Source of the DNA: Ruegeria arenilitoris
GTDB lineage: Bacteria; Pseudomonadota; Alphaproteobacteria; Rhodobacterales; Rhodobacteraceae
Assembly: GCF_013031355.1 (NCBI RefSeq)
Contig: NZ_WPZO01000009.1
Span: forward strand, 1-64,000
Length of the DNA: 64,000 nucleotides
Direction: 5' to 3'
A program made the translations under genes and the position numbers. The notes under the pieces are model-generated. The model was not told where the DNA came from and ran no database searches. It saw only the letters and a program-made list of their open reading frames with translations. Of this stretch, positions 1-9,600 are shown piece by piece. The stretch's first letter is position 1; each line of letters starts with the position of its first letter.

Positions 1-83
1 ACGGCAACGGCGAAGTCGAAGCCAAGGTCAAAGCCGAGGTCGCAGACCTCTGCGCCAAATTCCCAATCTATCCCAACCTGTAA
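1..83 (+). CDS. glyA: serine hydroxymethyltransferase, C-terminal end (partial)
   Basis: Only the last 26 codons are inside the window, in the frame ending at TAA 81-83. The encoded tail contains VADLCAKFPIYPNL, which resembles the extreme C-terminus of alphaproteobacterial GlyA proteins. GlyA is a PLP enzyme that interconverts serine and glycine with 5,10-methylene-tetrahydrofolate. The next gene, 17 bases downstream on the same strand, is a malyl-CoA lyase of serine-cycle type, which fits because GlyA condenses glycine and the C1 unit in that cycle. The short length limits certainty; the sequence left of the window would settle it. Confidence 0.65.
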   Translation, partial: GNGEVEAKVKAEVADLCAKFPIYPNL

Positions 84-100
84 GTTGAAGGACCCGAACC

Positions 101-1078
101 ATGAGCTTTCATTCCATTGAACAAGCCCCTGCCCGTCTGAACCGCAGCGAGCTGGCCGTTCCGGGCAGTCAGCCCGGTATGTTCGAAAAGGCGGCGCAGT
201 CGAATGTAGACGTCATTTTCCTTGATCTGGAAGACGCCGTTGCGCCCGATGAAAAGGAACAGGCGCGCAAGAACATCATCGAAGCGCTGAACGACATCGA
301 CTGGGGCAACAAGACCATGTCGGTGCGGATCAACGGTCTGGACACCCACTACATGTACCGCGACGTGGTGGATGTGGTCGAACAGGCTGGTGAACGGCTG
401 GACTTGATCATGATCCCCAAGGTCGGCACCGCCGCTGATGTCTATGCCGTCGATATGCTGGTTACTCAGATCGAAGACGCCAAGGGCTACAAGAAACGCA
501 TCGGCTTCGAGCACATCATCGAAACTGCGCTGGGGATGCAGAATGTCAGCGAGATCGCAGCCGCGTCGAAGCGCAACGAAAGCCTGCACTTTGGCGTTGC
601 CGACTATGCGGCCTCGACCCGCGCGCGGACCACGATCATCGGCGGCGTGAACCCCGACTACTCGGTGCTGACCGATGCGGACGCGGATGGTGGTCGCATG
701 ACCCATTGGGGCGACATGTGGCACTACGCTCTGGCCCGTATGGTGGTTGCCGCCCGCGCCAATGGCCTGCGCCCGATTGATGGGCCTTTCGGCGATTTCC
801 AGGATCCCGACGGCTATCGTGCCGCGGCCAAACGTGCGGCGGTTCTGGGTTGCGAAGGCAAATGGGCGATCCACCCCAGCCAGATCGCGCTGGCGAACGA
901 GGTGATGTCGCCGTCCGACGCCGAGGTCAACAAGGCTCAGCGCATTCTTGTTGCCATGGCCGAGGCCGAAGCCGCAGGCAAAGGCGCGGTTTCGCTGGAC
1001 GGCCGCCTGATCGATTATGCGTCGATCCGTCAGGCTGAAGTACTGGTAGAGAAAGCGGGCCAGATCGCTGCGGCCTGA
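101..1078 (+). CDS. mcl: L-malyl-CoA lyase, serine-cycle type (HpcH/HpaI family)
   Basis: The 325-residue protein cleaves L-malyl-CoA to glyoxylate and acetyl-CoA in the cytoplasm. It has the CitE/HpcH fold signature LDLEDAVAPDE at residues 41-51, RINGLD at 76-81, and the likely Mg-binding acidic residues E141 (in HIIETALG) and D168 (in GVADYAAS). From memory, the central region (STRARTTIIGG, then NPDYSVLTD, and GPFGDF near 228-233) matches the Methylobacterium serine-cycle MclA more closely than the Rhodobacter ethylmalonyl-CoA pathway Mcl1. ATG 101 has an AAGGA motif about nine bases upstream. It follows glyA closely, consistent with a serine-cycle operon, and ends at a strong terminator. 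Confidence 0.9.
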   Translation: MSFHSIEQAPARLNRSELAVPGSQPGMFEKAAQSNVDVIFLDLEDAVAPDEKEQARKNIIEALNDIDWGNKTMSVRINGLDTHYMYRDVVDVVEQAGERLDLIMIPKVGTAADVYAVDMLVTQIEDAKGYKKRIGFEHIIETALGMQNVSEIAAASKRNESLHFGVADYAASTRARTTIIGGVNPDYSVLTDADADGGRMTHWGDMWHYALARMVVAARANGLRPIDGPFGDFQDPDGYRAAAKRAAVLGCEGKWAIHPSQIALANEVMSPSDAEVNKAQRILVAMAEAEAAGKGAVSLDGRLIDYASIRQAEVLVEKAGQIAAA

Positions 1079-1101
1079 ACCGTTCAAGCCTGTAAAACAG
1101 A

Positions 1102-1132
1102 AAATGCGAGGGTTTGCGCCCTCGCATTTTTT
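1102..1132 (+). terminator. rho-independent terminator after malyl-CoA lyase
   Basis: A perfect 11-bp stem (AAATGCGAGGG, 1102-1112, with its complement at 1119-1129) encloses a 6-base loop and runs into a T tract. It lies 23 bases after the lyase stop codon. Confidence 0.92.
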
Positions 1133-1154
1133 GTGCGGTTGACCGCGTCGACTT

Positions 1155-1176
1155 GGCCAGCCCATCAGGGCTGGCC
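1155..1176 (-). terminator. hairpin downstream of the first BCCT gene
   Basis: GGCCAGCCC at 1155-1163 pairs perfectly with GGGCTGGCC at 1168-1176 around a 4-base loop, ten bases past the BCCT stop codon on the minus strand. There is no T tract in that direction, so the terminator role is inferred from position. Confidence 0.55.
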
Positions 1177-1185
1177 GGGATTTCG

Positions 1186-2862
1186 TCAGTTAGCTTCTTC
1201 AGCTTCGGCAAAGGTACTCTGCACACCATGCGACGACCGGATGCTGTCGCGCCAGATCGCTTTGATCAGGGCAATACACATCAGAACCATCACCAGTGAG
1301 AACGGCAGCGCACCGATCACCATCGCTGTCTGGATCGCCTTCAACCCGCCAACCAGCAGCAGTGCCGCAACAACCAGCCCCAGAGCAACGCCCCAGAAGA
1401 TGATGTGAGGCCGCGCCTTTGGACCTTCGTCGCCCGCCGCGTTGATGGTGTTGACGATAAGCACCGCCGAGTCCGCCGAGGTCACCAGATAGGTCATCAG
1501 CAGCACAACGATCACGATCGCCATCATCCAACCCAGCAGCTCACCCAGCATGAAACCGGTCATCGCAAAGATCTTGTCACCGTCGGAGGCACTGAAGATG
1601 ACGTCATTTGCGCCACCGTTCAACTCCAGATCAATCGCAGTTCCACCCGCGAAGGAGAACCAGACAAAGCACATGATCGCAGGCACGATCACCGCACCCA
1701 GAACGAACTCGCGAATGGTGCGGCCGCGCGAGATGCGGGCTAGGAACAGGCCGACAAACGGTGCGAATGCGACCCACCAGGCCCAGTAGAACACCGACCA
1801 GCCGCCCTGCCAGCCTTCCAGACTGTCGGCGACGCCTCCGGCCCCGTCACCGCGGAAGACGGTAAACAGCATGCCCGGCAGCGCAACCAGGTATTCCCAG
1901 ACGCCGACAAACAGGGCGTGCAGGCCAAAGAAGGTCGAGCCAAAAATCAGGAAGAACGACAGCAGGAAGATGGACAGAACCATGTTCAGGTTCGACAGCC
2001 ACTTGATGCCTTTGCCCACGCCGGACAGGGCCGACAAGGTAGAGGCCCCCATAATGACGACGATAGCAAATATGATCCCGACCGAGGAGGCCGTGCCTTC
2101 ATCATTCAGCAGCCACTCACCTACTCCGATGCGTGCCATGCCAGCAACGAATTGCTCGACCCCGAAGCCCAGCGTTTGCGCAACGCCCAGAATGGTGGCG
2201 ATCACCGCAACGATATCGATGGCGTGACCCAGCCAGCCCGACAGGCTGGAACCGAAAAGTGGTGTCAGCGACGACCGGATGGTCAGCGGCAGGCCACGGC
2301 GATACGCGAAATAGCCCAGCCCCAGACCGGCAATCGCATAGGACGCCCAGGCCGAGAACCCCCAGTGCAGATAGGACCATTTATAGGCATTCAAGACGTT
2401 GTCCGCCCCTGCCCCGGTCGCAAGGCCTTGGATCACATCCGGGTTGTTCTTGAAGTGATAGACCGGTTCAGCCACGGCCCAGGTCAGCATCCCCACACCG
2501 ATCCCGGCCCCGAACATCATGGAAAACCACGAGAAGTTGGAGAACTCCGGCACATCGTCATCCATGCCGATTTTCAGCCGGCCCGCTGCGGGCCAGATTG
2601 CCAACCCAATGCAAACCAGCACGAACAGGGCCATCACGTAGATGTACCAGCTGGCAAAGTTGGACAGGATAAAGCTGTTGAACCCGGACAGGACCGTTCC
2701 GGCCTGCTCGGGGAAGGCGACCGCCCAAATTACAAGGCCGCCTACCGCGAGCTTTGCCGTTACGGTTACATCAACGCTGAACCCCGAATAAAACCCGGTA
2801 TCTGCGGTTTTAATCGGCAGGTCCGTCAATGGCTCCGCGATTTTGTTGTCGTCGTTTGACAT
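1186..2862 (-). CDS. BCCT-family betaine/carnitine/choline transporter
   Basis: A 558-residue inner-membrane carrier with about 12 hydrophobic segments. Family hallmarks include the glycine-rich stretch FGAGIGVGMLTWAVAEP (about 117-133) and the BCCT signature around 360-386, with FYWAWW followed by ARISRGRTIREF. BCCT carriers import quaternary ammonium compounds such as glycine betaine, choline or carnitine using Na+ or H+. The substrate cannot be read from sequence alone. The upstream neighbour on the same strand is a GbcB-like reductase, so betaine or a related amine is the favoured substrate. No long C-terminal osmosensing extension is present, which suggests nutrient uptake rather than osmoprotection. 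It differs from the second BCCT gene at 39.4-41.1 kb. Confidence 0.9.
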   Translation of the reverse strand: MSNDDNKIAEPLTDLPIKTADTGFYSGFSVDVTVTAKLAVGGLVIWAVAFPEQAGTVLSGFNSFILSNFASWYIYVMALFVLVCIGLAIWPAAGRLKIGMDDDVPEFSNFSWFSMMFGAGIGVGMLTWAVAEPVYHFKNNPDVIQGLATGAGADNVLNAYKWSYLHWGFSAWASYAIAGLGLGYFAYRRGLPLTIRSSLTPLFGSSLSGWLGHAIDIVAVIATILGVAQTLGFGVEQFVAGMARIGVGEWLLNDEGTASSVGIIFAIVVIMGASTLSALSGVGKGIKWLSNLNMVLSIFLLSFFLIFGSTFFGLHALFVGVWEYLVALPGMLFTVFRGDGAGGVADSLEGWQGGWSVFYWAWWVAFAPFVGLFLARISRGRTIREFVLGAVIVPAIMCFVWFSFAGGTAIDLELNGGANDVIFSASDGDKIFAMTGFMLGELLGWMMAIVIVVLLMTYLVTSADSAVLIVNTINAAGDEGPKARPHIIFWGVALGLVVAALLLVGGLKAIQTAMVIGALPFSLVMVLMCIALIKAIWRDSIRSSHGVQSTFAEAEEAN

Positions 2863-2945
2863 CCTAAGTCCTCCCTTTGGATTGTCTCTTGTTTGGGTGA
2901 AACGGTTCCTCCGCTTTCATTTGTTCTTGTTGTGGTTTTTGCCGG

Positions 2946-4004
2946 TCACGCGTCCAACGCGACCGGTCCTTTAGGCCAGCTGCAGCAGGCCAGCACGTAG
3001 CCCTGTTCGGTATCGCCGGGTTGCAGCCCGCCCATGTCCTGCATTTCGACGTCGCCCTGGGTCAGGCGCACTTTGCAGTTGCCACACACGCCCTGCTGAC
3101 AGGCGGAATCGATCCAAACCCCGGCATTCAGCGCTGCCTCAAGCAGGGTTTGGCCTTCGTCCGCGTGCCCATGCAGACCGCTGAGCGAGAAATAGACCTC
3201 ACCCCCTGTGCCGCTGCTTTCTTCGATGGTGATCTTCTCGCCAAAGCTTTCCTCGTGCACCGCAGCAAACGGGATGACCGAGGCCACGTCGCGCGCTGCT
3301 TTCATGAAACCCTCGGGGCCACACATGAAAATGCTGCGCTCGGCGTGATCAGGCACAAGACGCTGCAGCAGGTCAGCCGATATCTGACCGGTTTCGCCCA
3401 CGAACCCGTCTTCGGCCTCATCCACAATCATGTGGACAGTCACATTGGCAAAGCGTCGGTTCAGAAATTCCAGCTGATCGCGGAAGATGATGTCTTTCGG
3501 CGAGCGCGCGAAATGCACAAAAACGATGTCCTTGGGCAAGGTCACGTCGGTGACGTATTGCAGCATCGACATAACCGGAGTGACGCCTGAACCACCGGAC
3601 AGGAACAGAGGCTTGTCGCTGGGAATATCCACCCAATTGAAGCCGCCGGTGATGTCCGCGATCTCAAGTTCCATGCCGGGTTTCATTTGATCGTTCAGAT
3701 AGTTGGACACCATCCCACCCGGAACACGCTTGACTGTAACCTGAATGTTGTGAGGCCGGGTCGGCGTGGACGAGATCGAATAGGCGCGCACATGCGGCTT
3801 GCCCTCGATCTCGAAACAGAAGGTCACGTACTGGCCGGGCTTAAAGTCGAAGCTGCGGCTTTGCGTGTCTTCGAAGACGAAGGTCTTGCTGTCATGTGTT
3901 TCGTCGATCACCGCCTTGCAGGTCAAAGTGGCAGGCCCACCCGCGTAGCAGGGTTGGTTATTGGCTGAACTCAGGGAAAACGGACTGTCCGTCGCAACGA
4001 GCAT
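2946..4004 (-). CDS. flavin/NAD(P)H/[2Fe-2S] reductase, GbcB-like (Rieske oxygenase partner)
   Basis: A 352-residue electron-transfer protein with three modules: an FAD-binding barrel (RAYSISS, 73-79), a nucleotide-binding domain (GGSGVTP 137-143, CGPEGFM 228-234), and a C-terminal plant-type ferredoxin with cluster cysteines C302, C307, C310 and C340. This order matches GbcB, the reductase that feeds electrons to the glycine-betaine monooxygenase GbcA. No oxygenase lies beside it; the nearest oxygenase alpha subunit is at 15.6 kb. It sits upstream of the BCCT carrier on the same strand with an 83-base gap and is probably co-transcribed. It differs from the second reductase at 13.5 kb, which has the phthalate-dioxygenase-reductase layout. 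Confidence 0.8.
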   Translation of the reverse strand: MLVATDSPFSLSSANNQPCYAGGPATLTCKAVIDETHDSKTFVFEDTQSRSFDFKPGQYVTFCFEIEGKPHVRAYSISSTPTRPHNIQVTVKRVPGGMVSNYLNDQMKPGMELEIADITGGFNWVDIPSDKPLFLSGGSGVTPVMSMLQYVTDVTLPKDIVFVHFARSPKDIIFRDQLEFLNRRFANVTVHMIVDEAEDGFVGETGQISADLLQRLVPDHAERSIFMCGPEGFMKAARDVASVIPFAAVHEESFGEKITIEESSGTGGEVYFSLSGLHGHADEGQTLLEAALNAGVWIDSACQQGVCGNCKVRLTQGDVEMQDMGGLQPGDTEQGYVLACCSWPKGPVALDA

Positions 4005-4082
4005 CTTGCGGAAACCTCCAGAATAGGGTTCGCGCGAGGATAATGGTGCAGTGGAACTGAAAAACGGCGCAGAATTGCGGTA

Positions 4083-4958
4083 TCAATCGGTTAAAACGAT
4101 TGATCGGTACTGGATCAGTTCTTTGAACAGGGTGACGGCCTGCGCCACCAACGCATCATGACGTTTTCGCACATGAACGATGGAATAGATGGGCTGGGGG
4201 ATCACGGGTGCATCCATCACCCGTTGCAATGACGGATACTCGGCGCACAGGCCCGGGGCGGCAAAGCCGGGGAAATAGGCGGTTCCACCGCTGGATTTCA
4301 GGAAGTCCAGCGCAAGATCGTCGCTTCCAACAACGGTCGAGCTTTGCGGCTGATCCGAAAAGGCCTCATCATGCTGGCGGTCAAAATAGGATGTATAGGC
4401 GACCTGAATGTAACGCGGCCAGGATACATCCTCGACCCGGTCACAATCGGTGGACAGCATTACATAGCTTTCGCTGCCCAATTCGCTGACAAACATGTCC
4501 GGTGCCTGCTGCGGGACGAAGACAATTCCGATATCAGTCTCACCGGTCAAAACATCGCGTTGAATCTGTTGTGAGAAGTTGGCCTCGAGATACAGATCCA
4601 GATGCGGGTTTCTTTCCCGGACCACCTTCGCCCAATCGATCAGCACAGATCGCGCCAGGCTGAACTGAACGGAAATCCGCAAACGCTGTCTTTTGCCACC
4701 GCCACCGGCCTCGACATCACGCCGCGCAAGGCTCCAGGCGGCCAGCAGCGATCGGCAATGGGTTTCAAATCGCCGACCCGCAGCCGTGGGCTCGGCCCCG
4801 CCCCGACCGCGCTCGAACAGGCGCGTGTCCAGCTCCTGCTCCAACTGGCGGATGCGGGCGCTGACTGTGGATTGGGTCACATTCAGACGTTCGGCGGTGC
4901 GGTTGAAGTTCCGCGTTTCCAGAACATCCATGTAGGTCACTAGCAGTTGGCGGTTCAT
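4083..4958 (-). CDS. LysR-family transcriptional regulator
   Basis: A 291-residue protein with an N-terminal winged helix-turn-helix (about residues 3-62, including FNRTAERLNVTQSTVSARI) and a LysR substrate-binding domain after a linker. It is divergent from the amidohydrolase/Rieske pair and 126 bases from it. A perfect T-N11-A dyad directly abuts its start codon, as expected for an autorepressing LysR protein that activates the divergent operon. The inducer is unknown, though the neighbours suggest a small carboxylated or ring-derived compound. Confidence 0.88.
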   Translation of the reverse strand: MNRQLLVTYMDVLETRNFNRTAERLNVTQSTVSARIRQLEQELDTRLFERGRGGAEPTAAGRRFETHCRSLLAAWSLARRDVEAGGGGKRQRLRISVQFSLARSVLIDWAKVVRERNPHLDLYLEANFSQQIQRDVLTGETDIGIVFVPQQAPDMFVSELGSESYVMLSTDCDRVEDVSWPRYIQVAYTSYFDRQHDEAFSDQPQSSTVVGSDDLALDFLKSSGGTAYFPGFAAPGLCAEYPSLQRVMDAPVIPQPIYSIVHVRKRHDALVAQAVTLFKELIQYRSIVLTD

Positions 4959-4960
4959 TT

Positions 4961-4977
4961 AATCGAAAATCTCGATT
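4961..4977. promoter_or_regulatory. probable LysR binding site (T-N11-A dyad)
   Basis: AATCGA at 4961-4966 and TCGATT at 4972-4977 form a perfect inverted repeat with a 5-base spacer, containing the T-N11-A pattern (T4963, A4975). It lies three bases upstream of the lysR start codon and 108 bases before the amidohydrolase start. Confidence 0.6.
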
Positions 4978-5084
4978 GATAGATGAGTTTCAATTGCATT
5001 TATTTGTCAAAACTTCGCAGATATCAAGCGTCGTTGAACAAGATAAAAAGCCCGCCCTTTTGGCGCCAGCAACAGGAGAAGTTC

Positions 5085-6167
5085 ATGTTCATCGTCGATT
5101 GCGACTGCCACAACTATTGGTGCAGCGCCACGGTTCTGGAACCGTATATGGATGGTCTGTTCAAGGACATGTTTGTCCGCGGCGAGCGGACCGGCCCGCG
5201 CGGTGCCTTCCCCCACGGCCACCGCCCATGGTTCCACCCCGAAGGTTTCGCCCGCCATGATGTGAACCCGATTGAGGAAGACGATAACTATCTGATAATG
5301 AAAGAAAAGCACCTCGATAAATACAATATCGACGTTGCAATTCTGACCGGCGACGAACCGATCGAAGCCTCGACCTTGGCCAACCCCTATTACGCCAATG
5401 CGCTGTGCAAAGCCTATAACGACTACATGATCGACTACTGGCTGCCCAAGGACGAGCGGTTCTGGGGATCAATCGTGGTGGCACCGCAGGATCCGCACCT
5501 CGCCGCTGCTGAAATCCGTCGCGTCGGCGGCCATCCCCGTGTCGTTCAGGTTTTGGTGAGCCACGGCGCCGCCCGCCCCTACGGCGATCCCTTCTACCAT
5601 CCGATCTATGAAGCCTGTGCCGAAATGGGCCTGCCGTTTGCCATGCACCTTGGCGGACAGGGTGGTATCAACTCGACCCCCATCGGTGCCGGGCCTTCGA
5701 CCTTCTTCTGGGAAACCCATGCGATCCTGCCGCAAACGGCTATGACTCACATGGCCAGCCTCATCGCCCATGGTGTGTTCGAAAAATGGCCAGAGCTGAA
5801 GGTGGTGATCATCGAATGTGGCGTCGCCTGGGTGCCATCGGTCCTGTGGCGTCTGGACTCGAACTACAAGGCGCTGCGCAAGGAAACGCCGTGGCTCAAG
5901 CGGCTGCCGTCCGAGTACTTCAAATCAAACATCCGCATGTCGACCCAGCCGCTGGAGCAGCCCGAGAACATCCAGCACCTGTGGGCCACGCTCGAGGCGA
6001 TGGATGGCGAGAACACCCTGATGTTCGCGTCGGACTATCCGCACTGGGATTACGACGACGTCAACAAGCTGCACGTCCCGCCTGCATGGCGCGAGAAAAT
6101 CTTCGGGCTCAATGCGTTGGACGTCTACACCCGCCTGCCGCGCCCTATGGCGCACGCCGCAGAATAA
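5085..6167 (+). CDS. amidohydrolase-2 family metal-dependent hydrolase/decarboxylase
   Basis: A 360-residue cytoplasmic enzyme of the amidohydrolase-2 (ACMSD-like) family. Visible features are the N-terminal VDCDCHNYW (about 4-12, a variant of the family DxHxH strand), a central AMHLGGQ, and a C-terminal FASDYPHWD carrying the metal or base Asp. Members hydrolyse or decarboxylate small carboxylated compounds; the substrate here is not identifiable. ATG 5085 is chosen because AGGAGA lies about seven bases upstream and the protein starts directly on the first beta strand; a longer frame opens at 4983 without support. The next gene, a Rieske ferredoxin, follows after 17 bases. Confidence 0.8.
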   Translation: MFIVDCDCHNYWCSATVLEPYMDGLFKDMFVRGERTGPRGAFPHGHRPWFHPEGFARHDVNPIEEDDNYLIMKEKHLDKYNIDVAILTGDEPIEASTLANPYYANALCKAYNDYMIDYWLPKDERFWGSIVVAPQDPHLAAAEIRRVGGHPRVVQVLVSHGAARPYGDPFYHPIYEACAEMGLPFAMHLGGQGGINSTPIGAGPSTFFWETHAILPQTAMTHMASLIAHGVFEKWPELKVVIIECGVAWVPSVLWRLDSNYKALRKETPWLKRLPSEYFKSNIRMSTQPLEQPENIQHLWATLEAMDGENTLMFASDYPHWDYDDVNKLHVPPAWREKIFGLNALDVYTRLPRPMAHAAE

Positions 6168-6184
6168 AGAAGGAGCTTTCGACC

Positions 6185-6538
6185 ATGGCAAACAAGCATT
6201 TCGCCTGCAAAACCGACGAAGTTCCCGCCAATGCGGCCAAGATCGTCACCGTGTCAAACATGCCGATCGGCGTATTCAAACTGGATGACGGCTATCACGC
6301 GCTGCTGAACATCTGCCCCCACAAAGGTGCCGCCCTGTGCGAAGGGCCGGTTTGCGGCACCACCCGCGAAACCGACTCGACCGAGTTCGTCTATGACCGC
6401 GCCGGTGAGATCGTCCGTTGCGCCTGGCACGGATGGGAATTCGACATTCGCAGTGGCGAGTTTCTGGTGGACTCGTCCATCAAAACACGCCGCTTTGACG
6501 TCTCGCAGGAAGGGGACGAGCTTTACGTCCACTTCTGA
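6185..6538 (+). CDS. Rieske [2Fe-2S] ferredoxin-like protein
   Basis: A 117-residue small Rieske protein. The cluster ligands are C44 and H46 (in ICPHKG) and C79 and H82 (in CAWHGW). The first motif is followed by an unusually long spacer containing the cysteine pair LCEGPVC. It has no catalytic iron domain, so it should be an electron carrier rather than an oxygenase. The start at ATG 6185 follows AAGGAG at 6169-6174; a longer in-frame reading from 5786 overlaps the amidohydrolase and is discarded. Co-transcription with the amidohydrolase suggests a shared pathway. A strong terminator follows. Confidence 0.88.
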   Translation: MANKHFACKTDEVPANAAKIVTVSNMPIGVFKLDDGYHALLNICPHKGAALCEGPVCGTTRETDSTEFVYDRAGEIVRCAWHGWEFDIRSGEFLVDSSIKTRRFDVSQEGDELYVHF

Positions 6539-6576
6539 AACCCCCCACAACTGTCTTCCGTCAGTTGTGACCGACT

Positions 6577-6610
6577 GGCGCTGCCCAAATAGCTGGGTAG
6601 CGCCTTTTTT
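6577..6610 (+). terminator. rho-independent terminator after the Rieske ferredoxin
   Basis: GGCGCTGCCC at 6577-6586 pairs with GGGTAGCGCC at 6595-6604 (one G-T pair) and is followed by six T residues. A second hairpin (CACAACTG/CAGTTGTG, 6546-6569) precedes it. The T tract reaches the stop codon of the convergent RND gene. Confidence 0.9.
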
Positions 6611-9600
6611 CATTCCGTCGCGACGCGTCTGACCACGCGGTAGATCATCACGAAGAAGACCGGCACGAAGACAACGCCCAACACCGTGGCCGAGATGACG
6701 CCACCCATCACGCCCGAGCCCATCGCCGTACGCCCCCCGGCACCCGCGCCGGTGGACAGGACCAGCGGCAGAACCCCCAGCGAGAACGCCATCGAAGTCA
6801 TCAGGATCGGTCTGAACCGCTGATGCGCCGCGTCCTTGACAGCTTGCAGCAAGGGTTCTCCGGCTACGACCTTGTCGCGGGCGAACTCGACGATAAGAAT
6901 CGCGTTCTTACCGGTCAGACCAATCACCGTCAGCAGTGCAACCTGGAAATAAACGCCGTTTTCAAACCCGCCCAGCCAGGCCCCGACCAATGATCCGGTG
7001 ACACCGATCGGCATCGCCAGCATCACCGCGAAAGGAATGGTCCAGCTTTCGTACAGGGCCGCAAGACACAGGAACACTGCGGCCAAAGACAGGGCATAAA
7101 GCATCCCTGCCTGATCCCCGGATTCCCGTTCTTCCAGCGACAGACCCGTCCAGGCGATCTGATATCCCGGCGGCAATTGCTGTGCCAGCGCCTCGATTTC
7201 GGCCATTGCTTCACCCGTGGTGAATCCTGGTGTAGGGCTGCCCTGCAGCTGAATGGCCGACACGCCGTTATAGCGATACAGCCCCTGCGGCCCGAATTGC
7301 CAATTCGCGGACGAGAAGTTCGACAGGGGCACCAGCCCACCGGAATCGTTGCGCACCCGCCAAGCCTCGATATCCTCGGGGACCATGCGGTACGGCGCGT
7401 CGCCCTGAACGTAGACGCGCTTGATCCGGCCCCGGTCCAGGAAGTCGTTCACATAGCGCCCGGCCCAGGCCACCGACAAAAGCTCACCTACTTCCTGCGC
7501 GGACAGCCCCATCGCACCGGCGGCGCGCCAATCCAGATTGATGTTGAACTGGGCCGCGTCCTCAAGTCCGTTCGGGCGGATCGAGGCTATCTTCTCGCTT
7601 TGCATGGCTAGGCCCATCAGTTGATTTCGGGCCTGCATCAACTCTTCATGGCCTTGGCCATCACGGGCCTGCAGGTAAAAGTCGAAACCGCTGACGTTGC
7701 CAAGCTCGATCACTGCGGGCGGCACAATCGGGAAAACAAAGGCTTCCTGAATCTGCGAGAAGGCACCAAAGGCCCGGCCTGCGATGGCCTGAACGCTGCG
7801 ATCCGGGGTCTTGCGTTCGTCCCAATCCTTCAGGCTGATAAAGGCAATGCCCATATTCTGCCCCAGCCCGGCAAAGCTGAAGCCGCGCACGGTAAAGACC
7901 GACTCGACGTTTTCGGCCTCATTCTCCAAATAGTACTGCTCAATCTGTTCCAACACTTCCTCGGTCGCCCCAGCGGTAGAGCCGGTCGGGCCCTGAACCA
8001 GAGTGAAAAGGATGCCCTGATCCTCTTCGGGCAAAAAGCCGGTCGGTGTGCGGGCAAACAGGAACACCATCGCGGCACCGATCAGCAGATAGATCAATCC
8101 CACACGCAGCGGGCGCCGGATCGAGAACCCGACCAGCGACGAATAACTCTCGGTCAGCCGGTCGAACCCGCGGTTAAACCATCCGAACAGGCCGCGATTG
8201 CGCTTGTCATGATCGGGCTTGCGCAAAAGCGTCGCGCACAAGGCGGGCGTCAGAGTCAGCGCCACCACAACCGACAGCATCATGGCCGAGACGATCGTGA
8301 TCGAAAATTGCTGGTAAATGACCCCGGTCGAGCCGCCAAAGAACGCCATCGGGATGAACACGGCGGACAGAACCAGAGCGATCCCGACCAGCGCGCCGGT
8401 GATCTGACCCATGGATTTCCTGGTGGCTTCGTAAGGGGAAAGCCCTTCTTCCTCCATGATCCGTTCAACGTTTTCGACCACGACGATGGCGTCATCCACC
8501 AGCAGGCCGATTGCCAGAACCATCGCCAGCATGGTCAACGTGTTGATCGTGAAACCAAAGGCCGAGATGATCGCAAACGTTCCCAACAACACGACCGGCA
8601 CCGCGAGGGTCGGAATGATTGTTGCGCGCAGGCTTTGCAGGAACAGGAACATGACGAGAAAGACCAGAACGATCGCCTCGATCAGCGTGTGGACCACTTC
8701 TTCGATCGAAATCTCGACAAAGGGCGTGGTGTCATAGGGTACGACGTATTCCACGCCGTCTGGGAAAAAGGCCGAAACCTCGTCTAGCTTGTGCTTCACC
8801 CGCTCTGCCGTATCCAGTGCGTTGGCGCCCGAGGCCAGCCGGATGGCCATGCCCGCAGTGGGCTTGCCGTTGAACCACGCGGATGTGGTATAGCTTTCGG
8901 CCCCTATCTCAACCCGCGCCACGTCGCGCAGCAGGACAAGCCCGCCATCGGTTTCCGCGCGCACCACGATCTGTTCAAAGTCTTCAGGCGTGGACAACAA
9001 CGATTGCGCAGTGATCGTGGCGTTCAGGGCCTGCCCTTCGACCGCTGGCAGAGCGCCGAATGACCCCGCCGAGACCTGAGCATTTTCTTCCGACACCGCC
9101 TGTACGATATCCGCGGGCGTCAACTCGAAAGCGGCCAGCTGTTCGGGGTTCAGCCAAATACGCATCGCATATTGCGCGCCAAAGACCTGAACGTTGCCGA
9201 CCCCTTCCAGACGGCTGAATTCGTCGACCATGTTGGACACCATATAGTCCGACAAATCCACCGCATCGAGGCGGTCATCGGTCGACACAAGTGCTGCCAC
9301 CAGAAGGAAACCACCCGAGGATTTCTCGACGATAACGCCTTGCCGTTGAACCGTTTCCGGCAGCAGCGGGGTCGCCTGGCTCAGCTTGTTCTGCACCTGC
9401 ACCTGCGCAATGTCCGGGTCGGTGCCGGTTTCAAAGGTCAGCGTGACCGTGGATGTCCCGGTCGAAGTCGAGGACGAGTTGATGTATCGCAGCCCATCAA
9501 GGCCGGTCATCTGCTCCTCGATCACTTGCGTCACGGTGTTGTTCACGGTCTGGGCAGAAGCGCCGGAGTAAGACGCAGTGACCTCAACCGTCGGCGGTGC

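Noticed and set aside
5786-6184. 133-codon N-terminal extension of the Rieske ferredoxin
   Set aside because: It lies out of frame inside the amidohydrolase gene; the true start at 6185 has AAGGAG upstream.
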